A stretch of DNA of 64,000 nucleotides from CBDDBK01 sp965225715 (GTDB lineage: Bacteria; Bacteroidota; Bacteroidia; Cytophagales; Flammeovirgaceae), in assembly GCA_965225715.1 (NCBI GenBank), contig CBDDBK010000003.1:442682-506681 (forward strand), written 5' to 3'. The notes below the pieces were generated by a model. That model made no database searches. It saw only the letters and a program-made list of their open reading frames with translations, and had not been told where the DNA came from. Positions 47,387 to 56,344 of the stretch are shown here, in pieces. Position numbers and translations under genes: made by a program. Positions within the stretch are counted from its first letter, which is position 1, and each line of letters begins with the position of its first letter.

Positions 47387-47473
47387 CCCATTATACCACT
47401 GCTGTCCACTGTCATTTAAACGCTTATAAAAAGCAAAAGCCTCGTTAGACTGAACGGCTTTGGTCTTAAAACT

Positions 47474-48037
47474 CTATAAGGGATAATATTTTTCATACTT
47501 AGGAACAGCACTTATAAAAAGTTTTGATATAAATTTTATAAAATCTTTTCTTTTATAAAATCTTTTTGTCCTTTGTCTAATCCCTCTGTCATAAAATTCT
47601 ATATAATAATTATTATTACAAGTTAACTTAATTTCTCCTTCTTGTCTTATTTGAAAAGCATTCATGACTTCTTCATAATTCTCTTTTATATATTCTTCTA
47701 AATCATTCATACTAATAGTAATATAATTATCTAAAATTTCAATTGGGATACGTTTATAACAAGTTAAGTTTCTAATGTAATCAAAATTATCATAAGCGAT
47801 CATGTATAATTGTTCATTTATAGGAATTTTAGGAAATCCTATATCTTCATGAGCTTTAAGTATTTTTCTTACTTTTCGCTTATCTCTTTTCTCTCCAAAC
47901 CACGTAAAATATAAACTATTAATTGAGACTAATGTTATATTCATAAATACATATAAAATTAAAAAGACAATTGCAATTATAGGAAGAGCTAATAAAATCA
48001 ATATTATAATGGCAATTAGAGGTAAATGTAATATCAT
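47474..48037 (-). CDS. Putative membrane immunity protein of module 12
   Basis: A 187-residue protein with two or three N-terminal hydrophobic segments (LPLIAIIILILLALPIIAIVFLILYVFM, residues about 5-32) and a basic soluble C-terminal part. It starts 15 bp after the stop of the 48052 toxin. A membrane immunity protein suggests a toxin that acts at or from the membrane, but that is only a guess. Confidence 0.65.
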   Translation of the reverse strand: MILHLPLIAIIILILLALPIIAIVFLILYVFMNITLVSINSLYFTWFGEKRDKRKVRKILKAHEDIGFPKIPINEQLYMIAYDNFDYIRNLTCYKRIPIEILDNYITISMNDLEEYIKENYEEVMNAFQIRQEGEIKLTCNNNYYIEFYDRGIRQRTKRFYKRKDFIKFISKLFISAVPKYEKYYPL

Positions 48038-48051
48038 AATTATGGATGTTA

Positions 48052-48387
48052 TTATTTAATAATTACTTGTTTAGAACGAACTCTAAATTGAGGTAGTCCA
48101 CCTGGATATTTCCACCCTTGGGGACCAGTTATACCAAATTTCATTGGGGTACCTTTTGAAATTTTACCTTTAGCATGCTTAGTCAATGAATTCCATTCCG
48201 GTTTAATCGCATTAAGCCTTCTTGCAGCAACTTTATTTTTTCCGAAAATTTGAGGTCCCCAATAATCTAAACTATACATTTTTTGATTATGTATAGTTCC
48301 AAACCTTTGAACAGGAATATCAAATGGTGCTCTCATTTTAATGCTTCCAAATAAAAAACCATCGTAAGTTGTTACATTTTTCGCCAA
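48052..48387 (-). CDS. Orphan toxin tail module 12, without an Rhs linker
   Basis: 111 codons, starting MAKNVTTYDGFLFGSI, which corresponds to the joint LLAKSITTYDGFLFGSI of the toxin at 48782. Its 5' end overlaps the 3' end of the immunity gene 48372-48776 by 16 bp, so the whole Rhs linker was lost. Shared phrases with module 11 are FLFGSI, P..IPKGT/SKGTP and GPQ..(G)G. It is a paralogue of that toxin. The activity is unknown; the pattern could belong to an ADP-ribosyltransferase fold. Confidence 0.62.
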   Translation of the reverse strand: MAKNVTTYDGFLFGSIKMRAPFDIPVQRFGTIHNQKMYSLDYWGPQIFGKNKVAARRLNAIKPEWNSLTKHAKGKISKGTPMKFGITGPQGWKYPGGLPQFRVRSKQVIIK

Positions 48388-48776
48388 ATATGCGACCCAA
48401 TCTCATTCAAATTTAATCTCTTTTGTTTTTCTTCTTTATTATCTTGAAAACAAGAATAAAATGTTAAATTGTTATTCTCATCGATCTCCTTAACATAAAT
48501 TGTTTCAAAAGTTAAATCATATTCAATCTTTTTTTTAGTAGGTGCTTCAATGTATCTCAATGTAAAATAATTTTCATTTGCCCATTTTGATACTTTATTA
48601 TATTTAATAAAATATAATTTCTTTCGATCAGAAGAAATTATTATATTGTCTATAATAACATTTCTACAAATTATTTCCTCGTTCACATATAAATTGCCAA
48701 TCCAAGGTCCCCCCATATTCAAAATTTGATAAGGATGGGAAAACTTTATCTTTGATCTATTGTATAGATTACTCAT
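48372..48776 (-). CDS. Putative immunity protein of module 11
   Basis: A 134-residue protein (MSNLYNRSKIKFSHPYQIL..), beta-rich and of unknown family. It starts 5 bp after the stop of the toxin at 48782. It ends inside the start of the next toxin tail. Confidence 0.65.
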   Translation of the reverse strand: MSNLYNRSKIKFSHPYQILNMGGPWIGNLYVNEEIICRNVIIDNIIISSDRKKLYFIKYNKVSKWANENYFTLRYIEAPTKKKIEYDLTFETIYVKEIDENNNLTFYSCFQDNKEEKQKRLNLNEIGSHIWRKM

Positions 48777-48781
48777 GAAAA

Positions 48782-49204
48782 TTATTTATTAAACTTTAAT
48801 CCTTTAGATGAATAAATTTGAATCCATGTGCCAAATTTCGAATTCTTTTGGGGACCCACTAAGCCTATTTTGATTTGACTACCTTTTGGTATTATTTGGT
48901 TTGACCAAGGTCCAAGAGTGTGTTGAAACTTTGGTGATATTTGTAACATTCGTCTACCGAACCATTGATTTTTACTCAAAACGCGGGGTGCAATAGTGCT
49001 CCAGTGAAAAGTTCCGTATTTTATTGTATTTTCAGAAGCATAAAGTCCAACTCTTAGATTAATCGGAGTTTTAATACCAATAGAACCAAATAAAAAACCA
49101 TCGTAAGTTGTTATACTTTTCGCTAACAAACCTATCCCTCTTTGAGCATACCCCACAAACGGCAAAGGACTAACAGCAGTCACTGCATCCATCAGCGGAC
49201 TCAC
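48782..49204 (-). CDS. Orphan Rhs toxin module 11 (TTYDGFLFGS type)
   Basis: 140 codons from a GTG; the frame extends upstream to about 49265 (NEAFAFYSRLND). Linker SPLPFVGYAQRGIGLLAK, then TTYDGFLFGSIGIKTP..GRRMLQISPKF..GPWSNQIIPKGSQIKIGLVGPQ. It is a paralogue of module 12 (48052) with a shared joint. No family assignment is possible by eye. Confidence 0.65.
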   Translation of the reverse strand: MSPLMDAVTAVSPLPFVGYAQRGIGLLAKSITTYDGFLFGSIGIKTPINLRVGLYASENTIKYGTFHWSTIAPRVLSKNQWFGRRMLQISPKFQHTLGPWSNQIIPKGSQIKIGLVGPQKNSKFGTWIQIYSSKGLKFNK

Positions 49205-49278
49205 TACTCCATTATACCATTGTTGGTTACTGTCATTTAAACGGCTGTAAAAAGCAAAAGCCTCATTAATCTTGAAAT

Positions 49279-49671
49279 TTAACCATCAACTATCTGTAGT
49301 AGTGGAATATCTGCTATGTAAGATTTTTTATGATAGTAGATTAATATAGAGTTTTTATGTATAAAATTGATATTTTTATATCCTTCACTCCTTAGAAGTT
49401 TTATTAAAAAGGATTCATACTCTGTATTATGCTTGTCTATGTATTGACTGATTTTATTTTCCACACCATCATCATTCAAAAAAGAAAAATAATATTTAGG
49501 AATGTTGCCTTGATAAATTATCCATTCCCCATAAGAGGAATCGGGTAACCCTAAATATTCAATTTTATGCACACCTCTTATGCTGATATGCAAAGAAGGG
49601 ATAACCCTAAATCTCATACGTATTTTTAATAATTTAATTTTTGGAAGAATATCAGTAAGTAATTTTTCCAT
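49279..49671 (-). CDS. Putative immunity protein of module 10 (MEKLL type)
   Basis: 130 residues from MEKLLTDILP; I prefer this start over the longer frame to 49752, because it is shared by the three relatives at 56830, 59231 and 60161. It overlaps the toxin gene by 20 bp. The end KKSYIADIPLLQIVDG is common to the relatives, while the middle differs. It is expected to bind the FYHST-type toxin. Confidence 0.72.
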   Translation of the reverse strand: MEKLLTDILPKIKLLKIRMRFRVIPSLHISIRGVHKIEYLGLPDSSYGEWIIYQGNIPKYYFSFLNDDGVENKISQYIDKHNTEYESFLIKLLRSEGYKNINFIHKNSILIYYHKKSYIADIPLLQIVDG

Positions 49672-50725
49672 TTTGTAACTTTGTAAAATTTTTGAATAAA
49701 ACAGCATTTTGCCCGTTAGAATATCGTAATGAATTAAACAGGATACCATCATAACCTCTTAATTTTGTATAATGCCTCAATAGTTTTGGTGTATATTTTG
49801 CACCTAAATTACTCGCGTTTAAAAGTTTTGCCCCTACAAGATCATATTGAAGAGTTTGGACTCTTCTAAAACCATGATGATGTAATTCAGCTATGGTAGT
49901 AATTGGTTTGCTACCCAAATAGAATCCTCTTCCAAATCTTGAATATTTACTTACTTTTTTAATATTTATGCCATTTAGGATAAAATCAGCATGTCCTGCC
50001 GCCCTTGTAGAATGATAAAATACGCCATTGACTGTCGAAGAGGTTAATCCTTTACCTAACCAATTTCCTAATCTTGCCGCTCCCCCAATAGGGACAACAG
50101 CCGTTACCGCATCCATCAGCGGACTCACTACTCCATTATACCACTGCTGGTTACTGTTATTTAAATGGCTGTAAAAAGCAAAAGCCTCATTAGACTGAAC
50201 GGCTTTTTGGGCAGTGCCTCGAACTTGAACGTCAAAACTTGAAAAAGAGAACCCCGGCACCTGCCAGATTCCTGTTTCTTGATTCTTATTGGTGCTACCT
50301 CCACTTAAAAAACTGATTCGGATAATACGAAGGTTAGCCCCTTCACCTTTAAATGTAAAATGAGTTTCTCCGTCTCCGGCTAACGAATACAAGTAACCAA
50401 CAAGCTCATCTACAGTGTCAAAAACCTCACCGCCTCGCTGATTCTTCTTTCCCGTAGCACCGGCATCTACTTCTTTTCTCCCACTTCCATCATCAAAATC
50501 ATTCGCATTCAAACCCAGCGGGTCATTCAAACTAATCGGATTATTTAAGCCAAAGTGCATCGGCGAAAAAGAAACATAGTCTTCTGATAGTAAGTCTATA
50601 CCAAAGAAGCGTCCCAAGGCGTTGTCCAAAGGACGAAAAGCGGTCATGTCCCAGTTTAAACCGTGAGCTTCCTCTCGCTCCGTGCCAGCGTTGAAGAGAA
50701 AACCGTAATCTAAAAGAGGTTTCAT
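49652..50725 (-). CDS. Orphan Rhs module 10 with an FYHST-type toxin
   Basis: 357 codons from a true ATG (MKPLLDYGFLFNAG). It holds the Rhs core end, the GATGKKNQRGGE linker and the AVVPIGGAARLGNWLG joint. The toxin tail follows: GVFYHSTRAAGHADFILNG.., SRFGRGFYLGSKPITTIAE.., YDGILFNSLRYSNGQNAVLF. The HST..GRGFYLG..YDGI..NAVLF pattern resembles RES/DUF3990-type ADP-ribosyltransferase folds. It has its own ATG and a 120-bp spacer upstream, so it might be translated. Confidence 0.75.
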   Translation of the reverse strand: MKPLLDYGFLFNAGTEREEAHGLNWDMTAFRPLDNALGRFFGIDLLSEDYVSFSPMHFGLNNPISLNDPLGLNANDFDDGSGRKEVDAGATGKKNQRGGEVFDTVDELVGYLYSLAGDGETHFTFKGEGANLRIIRISFLSGGSTNKNQETGIWQVPGFSFSSFDVQVRGTAQKAVQSNEAFAFYSHLNNSNQQWYNGVVSPLMDAVTAVVPIGGAARLGNWLGKGLTSSTVNGVFYHSTRAAGHADFILNGINIKKVSKYSRFGRGFYLGSKPITTIAELHHHGFRRVQTLQYDLVGAKLLNASNLGAKYTPKLLRHYTKLRGYDGILFNSLRYSNGQNAVLFKNFTKLQNGKITY

Positions 50726-50845
50726 AACATAAAAAATAATACAAATTTTTATAACAAATGATTAAAATTTAATAAGTTAATAGCCAAGTGCTTAATATTA
50801 AAAAATTGGGTTTTACAAGGATTTTGTCCTGTACTTAAGTTAAAT
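50726..50845 (-). repeat. 120-bp spacer repeat, copy 1, in front of module 10
   Basis: Almost identical to 54603-54716, in front of module 7. Both link a KKEKYKITV immunity gene to a core fragment that has its own ATG. It contains TTTGTTATAAAAATTTGTATT before the ATG, which could act as a promoter, but the fit to the Bacteroidota consensus is poor. Confidence 0.65.
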
Positions 50846-51172
50846 TTATAATTTTTCTATCCTTCCTATTAGAACAAATTTGCTATTATTCTTTAAAGAA
50901 TCAAATGGTGTATTTGGACTATTCAAAATGAGAGCGCCATTAATAGTAGCATAATAATTTAGATTTTCTTGTAATAAATCATCGGTAGACCTACACTCTA
51001 AAATTAAATATTTTCCTTTATTTCCATCGAATTTTAACTCATTATCAGATTTAAAAATTAAAGAATATCTATCTACTTGTCTTAATATGGTGCCATAGAT
51101 TATATTTGGACCGTCTGGTCCATCATAATTCCAGGGTTCACTAACTGTAATTTTATATTTCTCTTTTTTCAT
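50846..51172 (-). CDS. Putative immunity protein of module 9
   Basis: A 108-residue protein (MKKEKYKITVSEPWNYDG..) of a beta-rich, unknown family. It is identical to the protein at 54717-55043. It starts 4 bp after the stop of the toxin at 51177. Confidence 0.72.
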   Translation of the reverse strand: MKKEKYKITVSEPWNYDGPDGPNIIYGTILRQVDRYSLIFKSDNELKFDGNKGKYLILECRSTDDLLQENLNYYATINGALILNSPNTPFDSLKNNSKFVLIGRIEKL

Positions 51173-51176
51173 AACT

Positions 51177-51602
51177 TCATTTTAATGGTTGTGAATTAAT
51201 AATTTTAACCCTAACGGGACTTATGGTCATAAACTCCGAACCTCCTCCCATCATTCTAAAAGCAGGCTGAACTTTTGTGCCATTTCTTAACAATATGGGA
51301 TTATTAAGTATTTTAAATTCTACTCGAAGAGTTGGTTTTGTTGGAAGAGCTAATCTCTGTTGTGCTTTTATGCCTGATTTAAAAACATCCTTAGTGAAAA
51401 ATGTTTCTCCTGGTCTTCCACCTCGAAGCAAATTTGTTTTTTCGACTGCATTAAGTTCCCCCTGAGTCATATATCTGAAAGCATTGCCACTCCGACTAGC
51501 TCCTTTCCTTACAAAACCCAGTCCTTTTCCCAATAAACTTCCTAACTTTGCTACTCCGCCAATAGGGGCAACAGCAGTCACCGCATCCATCAACGGACTC
51601 AC
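51177..51602 (-). CDS. Orphan Rhs toxin module 9 (RYMTQGE type)
   Basis: 141 codons from a GTG; the frame extends upstream to about 51713 (FDVQVRGTAQKAVQS..). After AVAPIGGVAKLGSLLGKGL comes NAFRYMTQGELNAVEKT.., GRPGETFFTKDVFKSG.., AQQRLALP.. and GGGSEFMTISPV. The RYM..GRPG..FFT..AQQRLAL..EF pattern looks like an ADP-ribosyltransferase-like toxin tail found in other Rhs proteins. It is identical to the toxin at 55048. No proper start codon. Confidence 0.68.
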   Translation of the reverse strand: MSPLMDAVTAVAPIGGVAKLGSLLGKGLGFVRKGASRSGNAFRYMTQGELNAVEKTNLLRGGRPGETFFTKDVFKSGIKAQQRLALPTKPTLRVEFKILNNPILLRNGTKVQPAFRMMGGGSEFMTISPVRVKIINSQPLK

Positions 51603-51765
51603 TACTCCATTATACCACTGCTGGCTACTGTTATTTAAATGGCTGTAAAAAGCAAAAGCCTCATTAGACTGAACAGCTTTTTGGGCAGTACCCCGAACTT
51701 GAACGTCAAAACCCTTTAATATTGTTTAAATGGCTGTAAAATATTGCCAGATTGACTTGTAACTA

Positions 51766-52032
51766 TTATAGTTCTTTATCAATCAAAGATTTTAGCTCTT
51801 GTTGAGTTCTTTCACTATCACAGACCTCCCTCAGTCTATTCAGAGTTCGCGATTTAAAACTTTCTGATGCAAAACCTTTTTCAATCAATTTTATATTTTG
51901 GATTAACTCATCTATTAGTTCCCATTCTTTATACTTTAAAAAGTTTTTGTCTACTTTTTTACCAAAACGATCCCAACTCTCAATATTTCCTGAATATTTC
52001 TTATATATTTTTAGTTTTTTCGTCGTAATCAT
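51766..52032 (-). CDS. Putative immunity protein of module 8
   Basis: An 88-residue helical protein (MITTKKLKIYKKYSGNIES..) of unknown family. It overlaps the toxin stop by one base (TAATG). A tiny piece of the Rhs linker (tttaaatggctgtaaaa, near 51724-51740) sits between it and the next module, a scar of earlier recombination. Confidence 0.63.
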   Translation of the reverse strand: MITTKKLKIYKKYSGNIESWDRFGKKVDKNFLKYKEWELIDELIQNIKLIEKGFASESFKSRTLNRLREVCDSERTQQELKSLIDKEL

Positions 52033-52874
52033 TATTCAAATATATTATGATAGATAATATTATTATTTTTACTTTTAAGAATGGGATACTCAATTCTTCT
52101 CCAAACACTATTTAATCTAACACCAGAACTTGCATTATGAAAGACATGAACAGGATTCTTGGCACCTTTTGCAAATGATGCAGAAGCTCTATTCCATAGC
52201 GGGGCTGTAAATTTATAGGAGGTTATATTGGTAAGTTTTGTTAAAGTCTTTCCTTGCCATGTCATCTCTAATGTTTTCATTCCATTTGCTTTGGCAAAGT
52301 TTTCAGCAGCTTTTCCTGCGACTGCTGATTTACCTGACCAAAAAACTCTACCAAGTTGTTTACTTTTTCCTAATAAATTCAATCCTTTTCCAAGGACGCC
52401 AATAGGACTAACAGCAGTTACCGCATCCATCAACGGACTCACTACTCCATTATACCACTGCTGATTACTGTTATTTAAATGGCTGTAAAAAGCAAAAGCC
52501 TCGTTAGACTGAACGGCTTTTTGGGCAGTGCCTCGAACTTGAACGTCAAAACTTGAAAAAGAGAACCCCGGCACCTGCCAGATTCCTGTTTCTTGATTCT
52601 TATTGGTGCTACCTCCACGTAAAAAACTGATTCGGATAATACGAAGGTTAGCCCCTTCACCTTTAAATGTAAAATGAGTTTCTCCGTCTCCGGCCAACGA
52701 ATACAAGTAACCAACAAGCTCATCTACAGTGTCAAAAACCTCACCGCCTCGCTGATTCTTCTTTCCCGTAGCACCGGCATCTGGTTCTTTTCTATCACTT
52801 CCATCATCGAAATCATTCGCATTCAAACCCAGCGGGTCATTGAGACTAATCGGATTATTCAACCCAAAGTGCAT
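52032..52874 (-). CDS. Orphan Rhs module 8 (GRVFWSGKSAV type toxin)
   Basis: 280 codons; the frame extends upstream to about 52936 (..LTRFHGIDLLSEDYVSFSP). It has a short core end, the linker and joint (SPIGVLGKGLNLLGK). The toxin tail has GRVFWSGKSAVAGKAAENF, TLEMTWQGKTL and WNRASASFAKGAKNPVHVF, and ends in SVWRRIEYPILKSK. Similar tails occur in other Rhs proteins, but I do not recall an activity for them. Confidence 0.68.
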   Translation of the reverse strand: MHFGLNNPISLNDPLGLNANDFDDGSDRKEPDAGATGKKNQRGGEVFDTVDELVGYLYSLAGDGETHFTFKGEGANLRIIRISFLRGGSTNKNQETGIWQVPGFSFSSFDVQVRGTAQKAVQSNEAFAFYSHLNNSNQQWYNGVVSPLMDAVTAVSPIGVLGKGLNLLGKSKQLGRVFWSGKSAVAGKAAENFAKANGMKTLEMTWQGKTLTKLTNITSYKFTAPLWNRASASFAKGAKNPVHVFHNASSGVRLNSVWRRIEYPILKSKNNNIIYHNIFE

Positions 52875-53002
52875 CGGAGAAAAAGAAACATAGTCTTCGG
52901 ATAATAAATCTATGCCGTGAAAACGGGTTAGGGCATTTTACAAAATTAAAGCCTCAATATTATTACTAGGATCTGCTTTTTTGCTCTATCCATAGAGAAC
53001 AT

Positions 53003-53545
53003 TTAGCTAGCGAGAGTACATTTATTTAAAATATTACTATATCCTTTTATTCCCGTTTCTGATAAATCTTCAATTATAAATTTAGAAATTGAAAGATTAT
53101 GACTCTTTATTTGAAATAAAACAATCATTTTATTTTTATTTAACCTCAAAAAATTATTACTAAATTCGATGAAGTAGTTTATTGAATGCTTTGCTAGACC
53201 TGTTGCTTCTACAACCACAATATCGTTTTGTATTAACTCATTTAACAAAACAAATATCATTTGATTATAAAATCCATATTTATCAATCTTCAAAAATGGG
53301 ATGCGAAAATGTTCTTTAAGATATTCTATTTTCTTAGGGTTAATTTTATGTTTCCTTATATAAATAGGCACTTTAATAGCCCCTTTAAAAGGAGAGTTAA
53401 TAAAGCACACATTTTTAAGCCCTTTTCCAAATATCTTTTTTTGAATATCTTTTTTACATGAAAAGACAAGGTAAATATGCCCAAAATATAAAGTTTTAGA
53501 CACTCCTATACTATTTTTATCTATGTTAAAGGCAATCTTGTTCAT
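53003..53545 (-). CDS. Putative immunity protein of module 7
   Basis: A 180-residue protein (MNKIAFNIDKNSIGVSKTLY..) with a beta-strand-rich first half and an alpha/beta second half; no family is recognised. It starts 11 bp after the stop of the toxin at 53557. Confidence 0.63.
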   Translation of the reverse strand: MNKIAFNIDKNSIGVSKTLYFGHIYLVFSCKKDIQKKIFGKGLKNVCFINSPFKGAIKVPIYIRKHKINPKKIEYLKEHFRIPFLKIDKYGFYNQMIFVLLNELIQNDIVVVEATGLAKHSINYFIEFSNNFLRLNKNKMIVLFQIKSHNLSISKFIIEDLSETGIKGYSNILNKCTLAS

Positions 53546-53556
53546 AACATGTTAAT

Positions 53557-54615
53557 TTATTTTATGGGTAAATTATATATTTTAATACCATAATCTGCTG
53601 GATTTGCCTTAGTAAAATTCCCGTTTTTAATCAAAGTATTAATAAAAGAATTATCACCAGTTTGAATCGCGTACCTAATTGCTGCATTCATTCTATGATT
53701 TCCATCGGTAAGAATTGTTTTCCCATTGTGTAAAAAACCTGCGGCTCCATTTGAGTAGTTAAATGTTCCATTCTTCATCTGAGCAAAATAATTATCAACT
53801 ATTGATGAATTTCTGAGCGATTTTTGCCCACTAAAAATCTTCAAATCTCTAGCAAACTTTCGTATCAGACCTGTCCCAGCAACCTTTTTACCGGCTGAGC
53901 CTAAACCTTTGATTATCCAACCCCCCGCTGCTAATTTAACCCCTAATCCTGCGTATTTTAAAGGACTAACAGCCGTTACCGCATCCATCAACGGACTCAC
54001 TACTCCATTATACCACTGCTGGTTACTATCATTTAAACGATTGTAAAAAGCAAAAGCCTCATTAGACTGAACGGCTTTTTGGGCAGTACCCCGAACTTGA
54101 ACGTCAAAAGTTGAAAAAGACAGCCCCGGCACCTGCCAGATTCCTGTTTCTTGATTCTTATTGGTGCTACCTCCACTTAAAAAACTGATTCGGATAATAC
54201 GAAGGTTAGCCCCTTCACCTTTAAATGTAAAATGAGTTTCTCCGTCTCCAGCCAACGAATACAAATAACCAACAAGCTCATCTACAGTGTCAAAAACCTC
54301 ACCGCCTCGCTGATTCTTCTTTCCCGTAGCACCGGCATCTACTTCTTTTCTCCCACTTCCATCATCAAAATCATTCGCATTCAAACCCAGCGGGTCATTG
54401 AGACTAATCGGATTATTCAAGCCAAAGTGCATCGGCGAAAAAGAAACGTAGTCTTCTGATAACAAATCTATACCGTGAAAACGGGTTAGGGCATTGTCCA
54501 AAGGGCGAAAAGCTGTCATGTCCCAGTTTAAACCGTGAGCTTCCTCTCGCTCTGTGCCAGCGTTGAAGAGAAAACCGTAATCTAAAAGGGTTTCATAACA
54601 TAAAAAATAATACAA
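53557..54615 (-). CDS. Orphan Rhs module 7, ParB/sulfiredoxin-like toxin tail
   Basis: 352 codons from an ATG (MYYFLCYETLLDYGFLF). Compared with module 10, one base is missing near 54590, so the two use different ATGs. Core, linker and joint (AVSPLKYAGLGVKLAAGGW) are followed by the tail NYFAQMKNGTFNYSNGAAGF..TILTDGNHRMNAAIRYA. The DGNHRMNAA phrase resembles the GxxR loop of ParB/sulfiredoxin-fold proteins, which in toxins can act on nucleic acid or nucleotides. This assignment is weak. Confidence 0.7.
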   Translation of the reverse strand: MYYFLCYETLLDYGFLFNAGTEREEAHGLNWDMTAFRPLDNALTRFHGIDLLSEDYVSFSPMHFGLNNPISLNDPLGLNANDFDDGSGRKEVDAGATGKKNQRGGEVFDTVDELVGYLYSLAGDGETHFTFKGEGANLRIIRISFLSGGSTNKNQETGIWQVPGLSFSTFDVQVRGTAQKAVQSNEAFAFYNRLNDSNQQWYNGVVSPLMDAVTAVSPLKYAGLGVKLAAGGWIIKGLGSAGKKVAGTGLIRKFARDLKIFSGQKSLRNSSIVDNYFAQMKNGTFNYSNGAAGFLHNGKTILTDGNHRMNAAIRYAIQTGDNSFINTLIKNGNFTKANPADYGIKIYNLPIK

Positions 54616-54716
54616 ATTTTTATAACAAATGATTAAAATTTAATAAGTTAATAGCCAAGTGCTTAATATTAAAAAATTGGGTTTTACAAGGATTTTGTCC
54701 TGTACTTAAGTTAAAT
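54603..54716 (-). repeat. 120-bp spacer repeat, copy 2, in front of module 7
   Basis: The second copy of the spacer at 50726-50845, again between a KKEKYKITV immunity gene and a core fragment with its own ATG. The surrounding 0.9 kb is also duplicated (see the block-duplication finding). Confidence 0.65.
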
Positions 54717-55043
54717 TTATAATTTTTCTATCCTTCCTATTAGAACAAATTTGCTATTATTCTTTAAAGAATCAAATGGTGTATTTGGACTATTCAAAAT
54801 GAGAGCGCCATTAATAGTAGCATAATAATTTAGATTTTCTTGTAATAAATCATCGGTAGACCTACACTCTAAAATTAAATATTTTCCTTTATTTCCATCG
54901 AATTTTAACTCATTATCAGATTTAAAAATTAAAGAATATCTATCTACTTGTCTTAATATGGTGCCATAGATTATATTTGGACCGTCTGGTCCATCATAAT
55001 TCCAGGGTTCACTAACTGTAATTTTATATTTCTCTTTTTTCAT
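54717..55043 (-). CDS. Putative immunity protein of module 6
   Basis: 108 residues, identical to 50846-51172. It starts 4 bp after the stop of the toxin at 55048, the same joint as in module 9. Confidence 0.72.
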   Translation of the reverse strand: MKKEKYKITVSEPWNYDGPDGPNIIYGTILRQVDRYSLIFKSDNELKFDGNKGKYLILECRSTDDLLQENLNYYATINGALILNSPNTPFDSLKNNSKFVLIGRIEKL

Positions 55044-55047
55044 AACT

Positions 55048-55572
55048 TCATTTTAATGGTTGTGAATTAATAATTTTAACCCTAACGGGACTTATGGTCA
55101 TAAACTCCGAACCTCCTCCCATCATTCTAAAAGCAGGCTGAACTTTTGTGCCATTTCTTAACAATATGGGATTATTAAGTATTTTAAATTCTACTCGAAG
55201 AGTTGGTTTTGTTGGAAGAGCTAATCTCTGTTGTGCTTTTATGCCTGATTTAAAAACATCCTTAGTGAAAAATGTTTCTCCTGGTCTTCCACCTCGAAGC
55301 AAATTTGTTTTTTCGACTGCATTAAGTTCCCCCTGAGTCATATATCTGAAAGCATTGCCACTCCGACTAGCTCCTTTCCTTACAAAACCCAGTCCTTTTC
55401 CCAATAAACTTCCTAACTTTGCTACTCCGCCAATAGGGGCAACAGCAGTCACCGCATCCATCAGCGGACTCACTACTCCATTATACCACTGCTGGCTACT
55501 GTTATTTAAATGGCTGTAAAAAGCAAAAATGTTTACAATTAATAGACTTACCCAGATTTGGTAATCAATCAA
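55048..55572 (-). CDS. Orphan Rhs toxin module 6 (RYMTQGE type, second copy)
   Basis: 174 codons from a TTG; the first 16 are module-specific (IDYQIWVSLLIVN) and then join FAFYSHLNNSSQQWYNGV, the linker. The toxin tail is identical to that at 51177. The 5' joint is different from module 9 because the duplicated block ends at FAFYSH. Confidence 0.7.
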   Translation of the reverse strand: MIDYQIWVSLLIVNIFAFYSHLNNSSQQWYNGVVSPLMDAVTAVAPIGGVAKLGSLLGKGLGFVRKGASRSGNAFRYMTQGELNAVEKTNLLRGGRPGETFFTKDVFKSGIKAQQRLALPTKPTLRVEFKILNNPILLRNGTKVQPAFRMMGGGSEFMTISPVRVKIINSQPLK

Positions 55573-55824
55573 ATAAAAAAGTTATTTTTTAAAATAATTG
55601 TTAATCAGAAACTTATAAAAACTGATGTCGCAATAAAAATTTAAAGATTTTTCAAAGAGATTAGGCAAAATTATTTTTTACTTATAAACTTGGAGTTATA
55701 TATTAAAAATACATATATTCATTAAGTTGAAAAATAAATATTTATAATATATTTGTTTTTTCATTAAATTCAATGTCAAAAAATCAAAATTACATAATAT
55801 ATTGATTATCAAAATAGTTCGAGT
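55573..55824. other. Unique AT-rich spacer inside the array
   Basis: About 250 bp with no core, toxin or immunity sequence and no supported ORF. It separates module 6 from the immunity gene of module 5. It may hold a promoter, but no consensus is clear. Confidence 0.45.
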
Positions 55825-56325
55825 CTAATTTTCTTCTCTATACTTTTTTGCTCTTTCTTTAACTGCCTTTTCAGCTTCTTTGAAAATTGTAAAATCACCC
55901 CTTAAAACGTCATCAGCGTATTTCTCTAAATTTTTAGCAAAATCAGATATATATGTTAAATATCCTTTTTTTTCATCATGATACTTAGAATTATTATTAT
56001 AATCATACCCGGGTTTTATCAAAGCCTTAGGATTACGAAGTAAAATTATATCCCCAAGTCCAAAATCATAGATAGTAGTATCATTTTCAATACCCCAAAA
56101 TCCTGGATGTTCAATCAATTGTCTATTAACAAGTTGATAAAGTCTAATGATAACATAAAATTCTCTATGTTCATAAGTAATTCTAACTCCAGTTTTTTCA
56201 CTTAAATATAATAAGGTCCATCCCCACCATGATCGCTCATATTCAATACATTTGAATTTATATTTTGATTCTAAAAATTCAAATTGTTCTTTTATTAAAC
56301 GCTTATAACTATTATTTTTTGCCAT
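55825..56325 (-). CDS. Putative immunity protein of module 5
   Basis: A 166-residue protein (MAKNNSYKRLIKEQFEFLE..) with a beta-rich middle and a charged helical end (FKEAEKAVKERAKKYREEN). The family is unknown. It starts 19 bp after the stop of the 56345 toxin. Confidence 0.63.
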   Translation of the reverse strand: MAKNNSYKRLIKEQFEFLESKYKFKCIEYERSWWGWTLLYLSEKTGVRITYEHREFYVIIRLYQLVNRQLIEHPGFWGIENDTTIYDFGLGDIILLRNPKALIKPGYDYNNNSKYHDEKKGYLTYISDFAKNLEKYADDVLRGDFTIFKEAEKAVKERAKKYREEN

Positions 56326-56344
56326 TTATGCCTATATTATAATT

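Noticed and set aside
50541..50744. Short minus-strand frame over the core start of module 10
   Set aside because: It is another frame of the core itself, caused by the one-base difference between modules 7 and 10.
51277..55336. Plus-strand frames over the toxin tails (51277-51465 and 55148-55336) and over linkers (46136, 52674, 54232, 57908, 62505)
   Set aside because: They repeat wherever the same toxin or linker repeats and are antisense shadows.
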